From positions 19,151 to 83,150 of the forward strand of contig JBAXED010000003.1 of the NCBI GenBank assembly GCA_037140615.1: a stretch of DNA of 64,000 nt, in the 5' to 3' direction. The notes beneath the pieces were generated by a model. It was not told where the DNA came from. It ran no database searches and worked only from the letters and a program-made list of their open reading frames with translations. This document shows, piece by piece, positions 52,331 through 60,266 of this stretch (positions are counted from its first letter, which is position 1; the number at the start of each line of letters is the position of its first letter). Both the position numbers and the translations under genes were made by a program. This DNA comes from CAINVV01 sp037140615. GTDB lineage: Bacteria > Bacteroidota > Bacteroidia > Bacteroidales > Prolixibacteraceae.

Positions 52331-53719
52331 ACAAATTTGTACTCCATACTCATCCGCTCCATCCGAACTCCCTTCGAAAAGATATGGCGCCCCGAATCCT
52401 GCGTTTTTATATGAGGCGAAAATCTTTTCAATGGTTGGTCCGGCAGATTTTTCAGCCAAAATGGCGACGGTTCCCCCGGCACCCCCACCGGTAATCTTGG
52501 CCCCATAAATCCCTTTTGCAATTCCTTCACTCCGGCACAGATCAACGAGAAAATCTGTGGCTTTGGATCCCAGTCCGCATTCGGTGTAGGCAAAATGGGA
52601 TTGATACATCTGTTCGCCCAATAAAATAAATGAGCGTTTAGAATGTGTTAGTGATGCTCCTCTGGAAAGTTCAGAGAAAAGCTGAACCCTAAAATTCTCT
52701 TCAACAGCATATCTTGTGTTGGCTTTTACATGATAGGTAACGCCTGACCTAAGGGGAGAAAAAGGATCTGCATGGAATGTATACTGATTTAAAAATGAGT
52801 CCTGTTCCAACTCTGCAGGCAAACGGTCTTCGTATTTTTCATGGAAGATTGAGCGCGGCAGGTTGGCAAGATATCCGTTCCATTTTGGATCACGATAGCG
52901 CTCAATTTCACTTTCTTTATCTAACGTTACAGGCTGATTCTCCAAATCGCAGATTATTTTATATCCCATAAATGCTGCGGCTCTGGCGGCTTCGTAGGCG
53001 ATTCCTGAAACCTGGTGACTTACTCCTGAATCGATTCCCCAGATTTGCAGCTCTTCGGGTAATTGGATCAGCGGTTCAGGAATACACGGCTGACAAACAA
53101 GCGGCAGAATATATCCCTGCTTTCCTGCAACGACAGCAATCTGATCCATGATTCCGCATCCGGAATCTGCGATCACATTTTCTACCCATTGGCAAGCGAG
53201 TGCCAGTTCCGTTCCATGCAAATCGATTCCATAAGCAGCAGCAGCGGCCTTCATGACGGAAACTTCGATGGCAGCCGATGAGCTGACGCCCCTGTTTAAT
53301 GGAACTGAAGATTCCATGTAGATTTTTATGCCGCCATTAATCTTATCAGGATACCTCCTTTTTAGATAGTAAAGGTTGCCTAAAACATAGGCAGTCCAAC
53401 GAACGTCGGGAGATTTGTTAACCAATTTCTTTGTTGCCACTTCATTGGAAATTTCGTCCCAGCTAACCTTTACAATTCTTTGCCAACCTGCTTCTTCCGC
53501 CGTTTTGTTGTTCAGTTCTATGGTCTGCCCGGAACGAAGTTGGGCAGCTGCATAGGTTGCTTCGCGGATAGTCGACTCAAATACCAAACCTCCGGTATAG
53601 TCATCGTTGCCGCCCATCAGGTCAAGTCGGCCAGGTGCACGGGAGACAAAAACGGGTTTGTCGGATGCGAAGAATGAATTGCTCTTTTTTAGTGCGCTAA
53701 TTTTGCTGAGGAAGTCCAT
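52328..53719 (-). CDS. GHMP sugar kinase, L-arabinokinase/galactokinase-like
   Basis: The 463-residue kinase has the GHMP motifs APGRLDLMGGNDDYTGGLV (sugar/ATP-binding start), PLNRGVSSSAAIEVS (ATP loop) and TGGGAGGTVAI. Its closest resemblance that I recall is the C-terminal kinase half of plant L-arabinokinase: CQWVENVIADSGCGIMDQ, LVCQPCIPEP, WGIDSGVSH, YGAKITGGGAGG and FEGSSDGADEYG all have direct counterparts. It should make a sugar-1-phosphate from a free C4-axial sugar such as L-arabinose, galactose or L-fucose. The ATG at 53719 is chosen over a TTG two codons earlier. Confidence 0.85.
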   Translation of the reverse strand: MDFLSKISALKKSNSFFASDKPVFVSRAPGRLDLMGGNDDYTGGLVFESTIREATYAAAQLRSGQTIELNNKTAEEAGWQRIVKVSWDEISNEVATKKLVNKSPDVRWTAYVLGNLYYLKRRYPDKINGGIKIYMESSVPLNRGVSSSAAIEVSVMKAAAAAYGIDLHGTELALACQWVENVIADSGCGIMDQIAVVAGKQGYILPLVCQPCIPEPLIQLPEELQIWGIDSGVSHQVSGIAYEAARAAAFMGYKIICDLENQPVTLDKESEIERYRDPKWNGYLANLPRSIFHEKYEDRLPAELEQDSFLNQYTFHADPFSPLRSGVTYHVKANTRYAVEENFRVQLFSELSRGASLTHSKRSFILLGEQMYQSHFAYTECGLGSKATDFLVDLCRSEGIAKGIYGAKITGGGAGGTVAILAEKSAGPTIEKIFASYKNAGFGAPYLFEGSSDGADEYGVQIC

Positions 53720-53732
53720 GATCAATGGTATT

Positions 53733-54923
53733 TTAAGAACGAACCGCTTTGATACTTTTTACAAGGTATTCCAATGCCTCAGGCGTCTGGCGAGGATTAA
53801 TTGGTAGTGTAATCAGTTGATCTCCAAGCTTTTCTGCATTTGGAAACTGACCCTTTTTAAAGCCTCTGTTTTTAAATGCAGTGGAGTAATGAAGAGGGAT
53901 GTAATGAAATCCGACTTTGATACCAAATTTGTGAAGCAGATCGTAAATGAGGTCTTCTTTCGTCATTCCAAACTCTTTAGGATCAATTAATACCGGATAA
54001 AGATGAAAGACATGCTTGTTGTGAGACAGAACGGTTGGCAAGGTAAGTCCTGTAACCTCTTTTAAATTTTCCGTCATAAAGGCTGCGTTATCTATGCGCC
54101 GCTGGTTGAGCATGTCTACTTTTTTCAGTTGTTCAATCCCTACAGCTGCCTGGATATCAGTCATCCGGAAATTATAGCCGCAATCATCAAAATCCTGCCA
54201 CCAGAATTTCTTGCCTACCGGAAATTTCTCCTCATCCAGCTTGCAATATTTGGTGCTGTTACCATGAACCCTTGTGCAATGTGAGCGGTAGAGCGAGATT
54301 CGTTCAAAGATATCCTTGTCGTTGGTTAAAACGATTCCTCCCTCCCCAAGCGTTGAAATGTTTTTCTGCTCATGGAAACTGAAACAGCCTGTAGCACCTA
54401 TGGTACCTACTTTTCTACCCTTGTATTCGGCTCCGATTGCATGGGCTGCATCCTCTACTACCGTGAAGTTATGTTTTAGTGATAATCCCATGATCTCATC
54501 CATATCGCAGGCCTGGCCATACAGGTGAACAGGTATAATTGCTTTGGTATTTGGTGTCAGTTTATCTTCTATCTGATTGGGATCCAGATTGTAAGTGACA
54601 GGATCGATGTCTACGAAGTCAACTTCAGCTCCCAAAGTGGCCGGTGCCGCTGCTGTGGCAATCCAGGTTATAGGAGAAGTTAGGACCCTGTCGCCCGGTT
54701 TGATTCCTATCCCAATCATCGAAAGAAAAAGTGCCGTGGTTCCATTGCTGCAAACCCTGGCATATCGTGAACCCGAATATTCGGCATACATTTTTTCGAA
54801 GGCAATGCATTCGTCACCGCTTGTTGGTGCATTGTTTCGAAGTACTTTTAAAACGGCCTCTTCCTCCTCTGTTCCATATTGAGTGCCGAACTTTATTTCA
54901 AGATCATACTTTATACTGCTCAT
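53733..54923 (-). CDS. DegT/DnrJ/EryC1 family PLP aminotransferase
   Basis: This 396-residue sugar aminotransferase has ARVCSNGTTALFLSM, PITWIATAAAP, VVEDAAHAIGAEY, and the catalytic Lys187 in FSFHEQKNISTLGEGG. The C-terminal HLYPVLIDPKEFG is typical. These enzymes transfer an amino group to a nucleotide-activated keto-sugar. ATG 54923 is preferred to TTG 54932. It begins one base after the RmlD-like gene stop, so both are in one transcript, with the GHMP kinase gene 13 bases downstream. Confidence 0.9.
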   Translation of the reverse strand: MSSIKYDLEIKFGTQYGTEEEEAVLKVLRNNAPTSGDECIAFEKMYAEYSGSRYARVCSNGTTALFLSMIGIGIKPGDRVLTSPITWIATAAAPATLGAEVDFVDIDPVTYNLDPNQIEDKLTPNTKAIIPVHLYGQACDMDEIMGLSLKHNFTVVEDAAHAIGAEYKGRKVGTIGATGCFSFHEQKNISTLGEGGIVLTNDKDIFERISLYRSHCTRVHGNSTKYCKLDEEKFPVGKKFWWQDFDDCGYNFRMTDIQAAVGIEQLKKVDMLNQRRIDNAAFMTENLKEVTGLTLPTVLSHNKHVFHLYPVLIDPKEFGMTKEDLIYDLLHKFGIKVGFHYIPLHYSTAFKNRGFKKGQFPNAEKLGDQLITLPINPRQTPEALEYLVKSIKAVRS

Positions 54924-54924
54924 A

Positions 54925-55821
54925 TTAGTCAAGCTTAGTGTTAAAATTCAAAGATAAATCCAGCCCTTCCAACAAGGAAAGCATTGGTGTATTTAATATT
55001 TTTTTAGCCAATCCATTTTCCATGGAAGCATCATCCGGCCTGGGAGCCCTGCCTTTCAGTTCATTGGAATTAGTCCCTTTTACAAGGCCGGTATCATAAC
55101 TTAGTAATTCCGCAATCTGAATGGCCATTTTGTAACGGTTGATCCTGGTATTGCCGGAGAGATGAATGATACCACTAAATTCGGAATCTGCAAGTTCAGT
55201 GAGGGCAGCTCCCAATGTCACAACGTCGATTGGTGTTCGGATTTCATTTTCAGGAAAGGTAACATAATCACCATTTTTGAGTTTTTCGATCGTATCAGCC
55301 AGAAAGGAGTTGCCTTTGCCCAAAACTGGCAATCCCATTACCAATGCCAGACGCGCAACAATATTTTTTGAAGATGCATTGAGGACAATTTTTTCAGCCT
55401 CTATTTTTGTTTGGGCATAATAATTAACTGCCTTTGGAGCATCCTCCTCCGTATAAAAGCCTTTTTTCCCATCAAATACTGTATCCGTAGAGCAGAAAAC
55501 CATTTTTGCCATGCTTTTTTTACAGAGATCAGCCAGGGTTTCAGTAATCCCGACATTCACTTGCCAAGCTTGATTCTTGTTGTTTTCACAAAAATCAATA
55601 TTAGCGATGGCAGCAGTATGAATCACTGCATCGGGCTGAATCTGATCGAAAAGTGCAACCACTTTTTCCCGATCAGTCAGATCGAGCTGGTAGGAATGAA
55701 TTTCATCAGGTAATCCGGAGGTATCTGAATGGTATATTCCATGCACTTCAAATTTTTTACTTGCCTGCACCGCCAAACTTCCTCCAACAAATCCATTCAA
55801 TCCAGTAACCAATAATCTCAT
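54925..55821 (-). CDS. RmlD-like NAD(P)-dependent sugar reductase (extended SDR)
   Basis: The product is 298 residues. The Rossmann loop LLVTGLNGFVGG is N-terminal; then DAVIHTAAIANIDFCENN and FCSTDTVFDGKKGFYTEEDAPKAVNYYAQTK (with the YxxxK catalytic pair) follow, as in dTDP-4-dehydrorhamnose reductases. rmlA, rmlB and rmlC are absent here. I prefer the ATG at 55821 (MRLLVTG) to the upstream ATG at 55833, because the Rossmann beta strand normally starts at once. Confidence 0.88.
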   Translation of the reverse strand: MRLLVTGLNGFVGGSLAVQASKKFEVHGIYHSDTSGLPDEIHSYQLDLTDREKVVALFDQIQPDAVIHTAAIANIDFCENNKNQAWQVNVGITETLADLCKKSMAKMVFCSTDTVFDGKKGFYTEEDAPKAVNYYAQTKIEAEKIVLNASSKNIVARLALVMGLPVLGKGNSFLADTIEKLKNGDYVTFPENEIRTPIDVVTLGAALTELADSEFSGIIHLSGNTRINRYKMAIQIAELLSYDTGLVKGTNSNELKGRAPRPDDASMENGLAKKILNTPMLSLLEGLDLSLNFNTKLD

Positions 55822-55853
55822 AGTACAAATCATTATTTAATCAATTAATCAAG

Positions 55854-55877
55854 GAGTTATGAGTTATGAGTTATGAG
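55854..55877. repeat. Tandem repeat GAGTTAT x3
   Basis: Three perfect 7-base units plus GAG, directly upstream of the RmlD-like gene. Its complement (CTCATAACTCT) recurs at 55919-55929. Same motif as at 33242 and 35795. Confidence 0.75.
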
Positions 55878-55967
55878 TGATAAGTTATAACGCACATTAT
55901 CAATATTATATATAGAATCTCATAACTCTCCAATCTTAGCATTTAACTCTCCACCCTAAACTTCTCA

Positions 55968-56064
55968 AGGCATTCGGATCGGACGGACCACCTTCGGCTA
56001 CGCTCGGGGACCCGTGCGTTTCTCCAATGGGCGGATGCAAGCCGCCCCTTCGATCCCGCCCTCT
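55968..56064. repeat. GC-rich island with hairpin, REP-like
   Basis: In an AT-rich gap, 55 of the 80 bases at 55981-56060 are G or C. It contains the hairpin GGGCGG-ATGCAAG-CCGCCC (56029-56047) and a GGACGGACC...CGGGGACCC stretch. No ORF of note. It is unlike its flanks in composition and is a candidate mobile or REP-type element. Confidence 0.6.
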
Positions 56065-56108
56065 CATTTTTCCATCTTCCTTCTTCTTCATTGTTCACTC
56101 TTCACTCT

Positions 56109-57608
56109 TCATTCCACCTCTGTACCTCCAAATTCATCTTTCAAAATTCCGATGACTTTTTCTGTTATACCTTTTCCGTAAAAGTGGTCACCGGATGAAA
56201 TATAGCTTCTGACAATACCTTTTTCGTTGGTTGCAGTACGAACATAGGCTGCAAACCATTCATTTTCAAGTAAGATACTTCCGTTTATTTTCCTTACCCC
56301 TTTATAAACAACAGTACCTTCCAATTCAATTCCGTCGTCGGACTTGGTTGACATGATTGCCTTTTTGTCTTCGAAGAATCTTATGACAGCTGAAAGTGCT
56401 TTATCTTGTTGCTGCTCATTGGAATAGTAATAATTGAATTCCCCTGAAGTATAAATCTGATCTTGCATCTGCCGAACCTTCGCCAGAATATCCTTTTGAT
56501 TTTTAAGTGTTTGAAGAAACAATAAAATTGTAAAGAGTGAGTTTTCACCGGATACCTGTAAATTTTCAAGTGGGAGTTTGTGGTAGAAATGACCGGATTC
56601 CTCGGCACCTGCAATTGCACCAATCTCTTTCATGTATCCTTTAATCTGCGAATGACCGTTTCGGAAAAGTATGGGCTCGGCGTTTAATTCAGCCCATTTG
56701 GCCAAGGCCAGCGGATTAACTTTTGGGTCATACAGAACTTTTTGACGATTATTCGATGGCTCTTTGGTCAAAATAGCGTGAAGGATAGGAATCATCACAA
56801 ATCCTGCACAGAAAATCCCTTTTTGGTCTCCAAAGACGATTCTGTCACCATCTCCGTCAATTCCCAGAACAAGATCAGCATCTTCTTTCACAGCTACTTC
56901 AATCGCCTGGTCCATCTTTTTCATACTTGTTGGATTAGGTGATCCTGTTGGAAATTCACCATTAGGCACCAGTCTGAGAGGAATTACTTTTGCTCCACAG
57001 CGTGTTAATGCCTGGTAAAGCTCTGGTCCGGCGGATCCATTGAAGGTGTCCAGAACAATTTTAATTCCTTTAAAGTCATTTGGTTGCACACCTGCCAACT
57101 CCATGGAATACTTAATATAGGCTTCCGCCGGATGGCTGATCACCTGAAGAGTGCCTGTCTTGCCATACTCCTGAACATAGGTACTGGCATGGTAAAGTTC
57201 CTTAACCTTGGTCAAGCCTCCCATTGGACCGCAATCAAAGCCGATGGCTTCAACTCCCGGTATTGTATATTTGATTCCAACATATTGTTTGGGATTGTGT
57301 GAGGCAGTAATGGTAAGTCCCATCGCTTTTTTTTGATTGTGAGCCAATTGCATGGCGACAAAGTAGGAGAGGGGTGTGCTGATGGGATCGAAACAAGCGA
57401 TTGCGTGAAAACCTGCTTTTAGAGCCGCTTCAATTCCAATTTCCATGACACGGGCACAACCCAGTCTGGCATCGCGTGTAAAAATGAGCGTGTCAATACC
57501 TATCAAAGCCGCATAACCAAAAGTTGCCTCAAATAGCCGAAGCACTTCACCATCATCGAAATCGTCAACTTCCCATCGGGCATCATAAGTTTTAATTGGA
57601 TCTTTCAT
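56109..57608 (-). CDS. Phosphohexomutase (phosphomannomutase/phosphoglucomutase family)
   Basis: This 499-residue alpha-D-phosphohexomutase has the phosphoserine loop LTITASHNPKQY (Ser103), the Mg loop VLGIDGDGDRIVF, the sugar-binding GAEESGHFY loop, and a C-terminal phosphate-binding domain. It interconverts sugar-1- and sugar-6-phosphates; specificity is not readable. It sits between the sugar aminotransferase/reductase pair and the permease on one strand, consistent with feeding a sugar-1-phosphate made by the GHMP kinase into central metabolism. Confidence 0.93.
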   Translation of the reverse strand: MKDPIKTYDARWEVDDFDDGEVLRLFEATFGYAALIGIDTLIFTRDARLGCARVMEIGIEAALKAGFHAIACFDPISTPLSYFVAMQLAHNQKKAMGLTITASHNPKQYVGIKYTIPGVEAIGFDCGPMGGLTKVKELYHASTYVQEYGKTGTLQVISHPAEAYIKYSMELAGVQPNDFKGIKIVLDTFNGSAGPELYQALTRCGAKVIPLRLVPNGEFPTGSPNPTSMKKMDQAIEVAVKEDADLVLGIDGDGDRIVFGDQKGIFCAGFVMIPILHAILTKEPSNNRQKVLYDPKVNPLALAKWAELNAEPILFRNGHSQIKGYMKEIGAIAGAEESGHFYHKLPLENLQVSGENSLFTILLFLQTLKNQKDILAKVRQMQDQIYTSGEFNYYYSNEQQQDKALSAVIRFFEDKKAIMSTKSDDGIELEGTVVYKGVRKINGSILLENEWFAAYVRTATNEKGIVRSYISSGDHFYGKGITEKVIGILKDEFGGTEVE

Positions 57609-57640
57609 GGACTAGATAATCAAATATTGTGTCATTTGTC

Positions 57641-57788
57641 TTAAAGTGCCTAAAGTGAACTAAAGTGACTAAAGTGCCTAAAGTAAAGCCTCTGCAATCC
57701 CATCTTCCCACATTCTCATCTTCCCATCTTCCCATCTTCTTCACTCTTCACTCTTCGTTCTCTCAACTCTCAACTCTCAGTTCTCAAC
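57641..57788. repeat. Stacked short tandem repeats (CTAAAGTG, CATCTTCC, TCACTCT, CAACTCT)
   Basis: Four repeat types follow one another: CTAAAGTG/CCTAAAGTG units (57641-57685), CATCTTCC units (57700-57739), TTCACTC units (57739-57756) and CTCAACT units (57761-57788). The last type overlaps the 3' end of the permease gene and encodes its last residues (LRTES and the stop). Confidence 0.8.
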
Positions 57789-58969
57789 TTTCTTCTAAGC
57801 AAGGGTTCTCTGGTGAAATAGAATGCATAGATAGTTACCATGACAAAGCAAATAAGTGGAATGATGTATGAGATCTGGACACCATGCTGATCGGCAATCA
57901 TCCCTTGAATAGGCGGAAAGACGGATCCTCCAACGATGGCAAAATTTAGCAAAGCTGATCCTTTACCGGTGAATGAACCAATGTCTTCGATGGCTAGGCT
58001 AAATATTGTCGGGAACATGATTGAAAGAAAAAGTCCCAGTCCTGCCAGGATAAATTCGTTGTATCCGGTGTTGAACGCAACAGCCAGAATATAAAATAGG
58101 ATCATTCCAATACCAAAATATCCAACAAGCCTATGTGCTTTGACATATTTCAACATCAAGACAGCCAGAATGCCCATTACGGCAGTAAAAATATAATAGA
58201 GCGTAAGGTAACTTGCTGCCTTCTGATCGGTAAATCCAAGAACTGTTTTCAGGTATGGAATGAAAAATCCACAGGTACAGGCTTCAGCACCCATGTAGAA
58301 AAACATGGCAAACAGTCCGAAAAAGAGATGTCTGTGCGAATATCCTTCAGCCATAATTCCTTTTAAAGTGAATTTATCATCTTCATCAGGTTTCATGGAG
58401 GGAAGATTGGAAAGAAACATCAAAAGGGCTATCATGAGCAAAGTTACGGCCAATAGCAGATAGGGGAAGTGGTATCTAATCTCTCCAATCTGGTTGTATA
58501 TCAGGGAAGTAGCAACTGCCGGAGTTACTGCATAGCCAATTCTGGAAAATACCTGAACAAAATTGATTCTCTGATGGGCTCCTTCCGGATCGCCGAGCAA
58601 AGAGGCGAATGGATTGGCCGCTACGTTGATGATTGTTAGTCCGGTGGATATGATGAAAATAGCTGCGAGCACCAAAGGATAAGAATCGAATAATTTTGCA
58701 GGCAGGAAAAAGGCGCAGCCCAGCGCACATGTGACTACTGCAGTGAGCAAGCTGATTTTGTAACCAAATCTGTGAATCATCCAGGCAATTGGAATTGGAA
58801 AGATTATATAGGTTAGATAAAAGGTAAACTGAATCATGGTCGCCTGGGTATAATTCAGTTTAAAATGGGTAATAAGCGAAGGCAGCAAGATATCATTCAT
58901 GCAGAAGAGGGATCCAACCATGAAAAACATCAGCGATAGCAGCAGCAAAGGTTTGTATTGGTGTCTCAT
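57770..58969 (-). CDS. FucP-like sugar MFS permease
   Basis: This 399-residue transporter has about twelve transmembrane helices. LFCMNDILLPSLITHFKLNY and the later GAEACTCGFFIPYL match the fucose/glucose/galactose permease (FHS) subfamily, and FPTIFSLAIEDIGSFTGKGSALL is the second-half counterpart. It imports a neutral sugar by proton symport, most likely the substrate of the GHMP kinase. Its last residues come from an adjoining tandem repeat. A 16 bp palindrome with a CG centre lies just upstream. Confidence 0.9.
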   Translation of the reverse strand: MRHQYKPLLLLSLMFFMVGSLFCMNDILLPSLITHFKLNYTQATMIQFTFYLTYIIFPIPIAWMIHRFGYKISLLTAVVTCALGCAFFLPAKLFDSYPLVLAAIFIISTGLTIINVAANPFASLLGDPEGAHQRINFVQVFSRIGYAVTPAVATSLIYNQIGEIRYHFPYLLLAVTLLMIALLMFLSNLPSMKPDEDDKFTLKGIMAEGYSHRHLFFGLFAMFFYMGAEACTCGFFIPYLKTVLGFTDQKAASYLTLYYIFTAVMGILAVLMLKYVKAHRLVGYFGIGMILFYILAVAFNTGYNEFILAGLGLFLSIMFPTIFSLAIEDIGSFTGKGSALLNFAIVGGSVFPPIQGMIADQHGVQISYIIPLICFVMVTIYAFYFTREPLLRRKLRTES

Positions 58970-58990
58970 CGTTTCGTTCTATATACTGCG

Positions 58991-59006
58991 AATTAATCGA
59001 TTAATT
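58991..59006. promoter_or_regulatory. Perfect 16 bp palindrome (LacI-type operator candidate)
   Basis: AATTAATCGATTAATT is a perfect palindrome with a central CG, 21 bases before the permease ATG. This is the shape of LacI-family operators. No regulator gene is in the window. Confidence 0.5.
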
Positions 59007-59198
59007 ATCAGAATTAAATCTAATTTACAATCAAATTCTTCCTAAATTTTAACCATTTTGAACTTATAGGGAGACAAAAATTATCCTCATATAGGAAAAG
59101 TCCGATTTGTAAAAAAATGGACTTTTAAATTATTTCATTAAAATATTATAATATTCGAATTTTAATATCTACCTTGTGGTATCCAAATAATAAATCTC

Positions 59199-59205
59199 AG
59201 GAGGT
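59199..59205 (+). promoter_or_regulatory. Perfect Shine-Dalgarno sequence (AGGAGGT)
   Basis: AGGAGGT precedes ATG 59211 by 5 bases. It is the only full anti-16S match next to a start that I noticed here; Bacteroidota rarely use one. The 240-base gap upstream also has AAAAGTCC...GGACTTTT (59096-59103 with 59119-59126) and a TATAAT at 59147. Confidence 0.7.
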
Positions 59206-59210
59206 GTATT

Positions 59211-59543
59211 ATGGCAGAAAAAACATTTAATTTTTCAATAACACTGGACGAAGACGAGTATGTTCAGGTAGAAGATCATATTTTTACTACCAGGGAGATT
59301 TTAAAAAGAGAAGAACCAAATGTTGACATGATTGGTCCTAAGTATCTCAAAATGCTAAAAAACCTGGCGGTAGAAAACCTAACAATGAAGGCCGTCAAAG
59401 AGTGGTTGTTGTTATCCCTGGCATTGGATCAGTGTTGCAGCTATCATTCCAGATGGGATGATCACAAAATTTTGGAGGAGTTGGTTGCCGGAAGGGAGCA
59501 TTCAATTTCCTGGTACATGGACAATTGTCAAAAGCACAATTGA
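59211..59543 (+). CDS. Hypothetical soluble protein with strong SD site
   Basis: The 110-residue acidic cytosolic protein has no signal peptide or membrane segment. It opens with EKTFNFSITLDEDEYVQVEDHIF and has a helical middle (LKMLKNLAVENLTMKAVKEWLLLSLALDQCC). Its C-terminal residues include Cys-Cys-x-Tyr-His and a further Cys-x-x-His (NCQKHN). I do not recognise a family. It is a single-gene unit: own upstream hairpin, strong SD, and a strong terminator after it. Confidence 0.72.
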   Translation: MAEKTFNFSITLDEDEYVQVEDHIFTTREILKREEPNVDMIGPKYLKMLKNLAVENLTMKAVKEWLLLSLALDQCCSYHSRWDDHKILEELVAGREHSISWYMDNCQKHN

Positions 59544-59583
59544 TAGACTGTCCTGATACCGAACATTATTCAGTAATCTGTTA

Positions 59584-59627
59584 AGCAAAAAAAAAGCAGT
59601 TGGTTTTCCAACTGCTTTTTTTTTGCT
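59584..59627. terminator. Bidirectional terminator between hypothetical gene and cytochrome gene
   Basis: A 20 bp perfect stem (59584-59603 with 59608-59627) has a TTTT loop, nine A and nine T residues in its arms and the core AGCAGTTGG/CCAACTGCT. The same core forms the terminator at 60220-60246. Confidence 0.85.
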
Positions 59628-59638
59628 ATAATTTTGAT

Positions 59639-60037
59639 TTACAATGAATCAAGATAGTTGATAATAGCCCAACGCTCTTCTTCATCCGTAATTTTCTTTT
59701 CGAAATTAGGCATATCTCCACGGCCTACAAGAGCCATGTAGTATTTGTTTCCGTCAGGAATTGCCTTGAAAGCAGCTGCTGTAAGGTCATCCATTGGTGT
59801 ATTGAGAGCAGCAGCTTTGGCGCCATCTCCTTTTCCTGCACCACCATGGCAAGATTTGCAGTGTTTCGCATACAATGTTTTACCAAGAGCGATACTTGCG
59901 GCATCACCTTTTTTCTGGATCTTCATTGCCGTATAATTAGCAGGAACTTTCCAGGCAGCCTTCTTCTCGGCAGCGATAAAAGAAAATAAACTCATGGCGA
60001 ATACAATAGTCAGAGCAGCAAATAGAAATTTTTTCAT
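59639..60037 (-). CDS. Exported monohaem class I cytochrome c (copy B)
   Basis: The 132-residue protein has a signal peptide (1-22, MKKFLFAALTIVFAMSLFSF) and one haem c motif CKSCHGG near residue 70, with the distal Met in RGDMPNFEKK. It is a short class I cytochrome c, probably a periplasmic electron shuttle. It is nearly identical in plan to the gene at 60267: same signal peptide, haem loop and C-terminus (EERWAIINYLDSL versus EERWAIINFMNSL). I start it at MKK (60037) because the open frame extends upstream without a signal. A TATCTTTG box lies 48 bases upstream. Confidence 0.92.
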   Translation of the reverse strand: MKKFLFAALTIVFAMSLFSFIAAEKKAAWKVPANYTAMKIQKKGDAASIALGKTLYAKHCKSCHGGAGKGDGAKAAALNTPMDDLTAAAFKAIPDGNKYYMALVGRGDMPNFEKKITDEEERWAIINYLDSL

Positions 60038-60084
60038 GATAAATCCAATAAAATTAATATTTAAGAATTGATATAATTCGATAT

Positions 60085-60092
60085 CAAAGATA
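60085..60092 (-). promoter_or_regulatory. Bacteroidota -7 box (TATCTTTG) for cytochrome copy B
   Basis: TAtcTTTG on the minus strand, 48 bases before the ATG. It shows the second cytochrome gene has its own promoter. Confidence 0.55.
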
Positions 60093-60219
60093 GTATCAAA
60101 AAGTTTCGATGTTTTGCCAACCAATAATTTAAATTCCTTCTACATAAATTGTGGTTAAATTTAAACGCAAAGGTCAGGTTTAAACAGACAATCAATTGGC
60201 TTAAAATTTTGTACAAAAA

Positions 60220-60246
60220 AAAGCAGTTGGCAAAACCAACTGCTTT
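60220..60246 (-). terminator. Terminator after cytochrome copy A, same stem as at 59584
   Basis: The 11 bp stem AAAGCAGTTGG/CCAACTGCTTT (60220-60230 with 60236-60246) is followed on the minus strand by a T-run. The same core occurs at 59584-59627 behind copy B. Confidence 0.75.
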
Positions 60247-60266
60247 CGCTATCCGCTAAACTGAAT

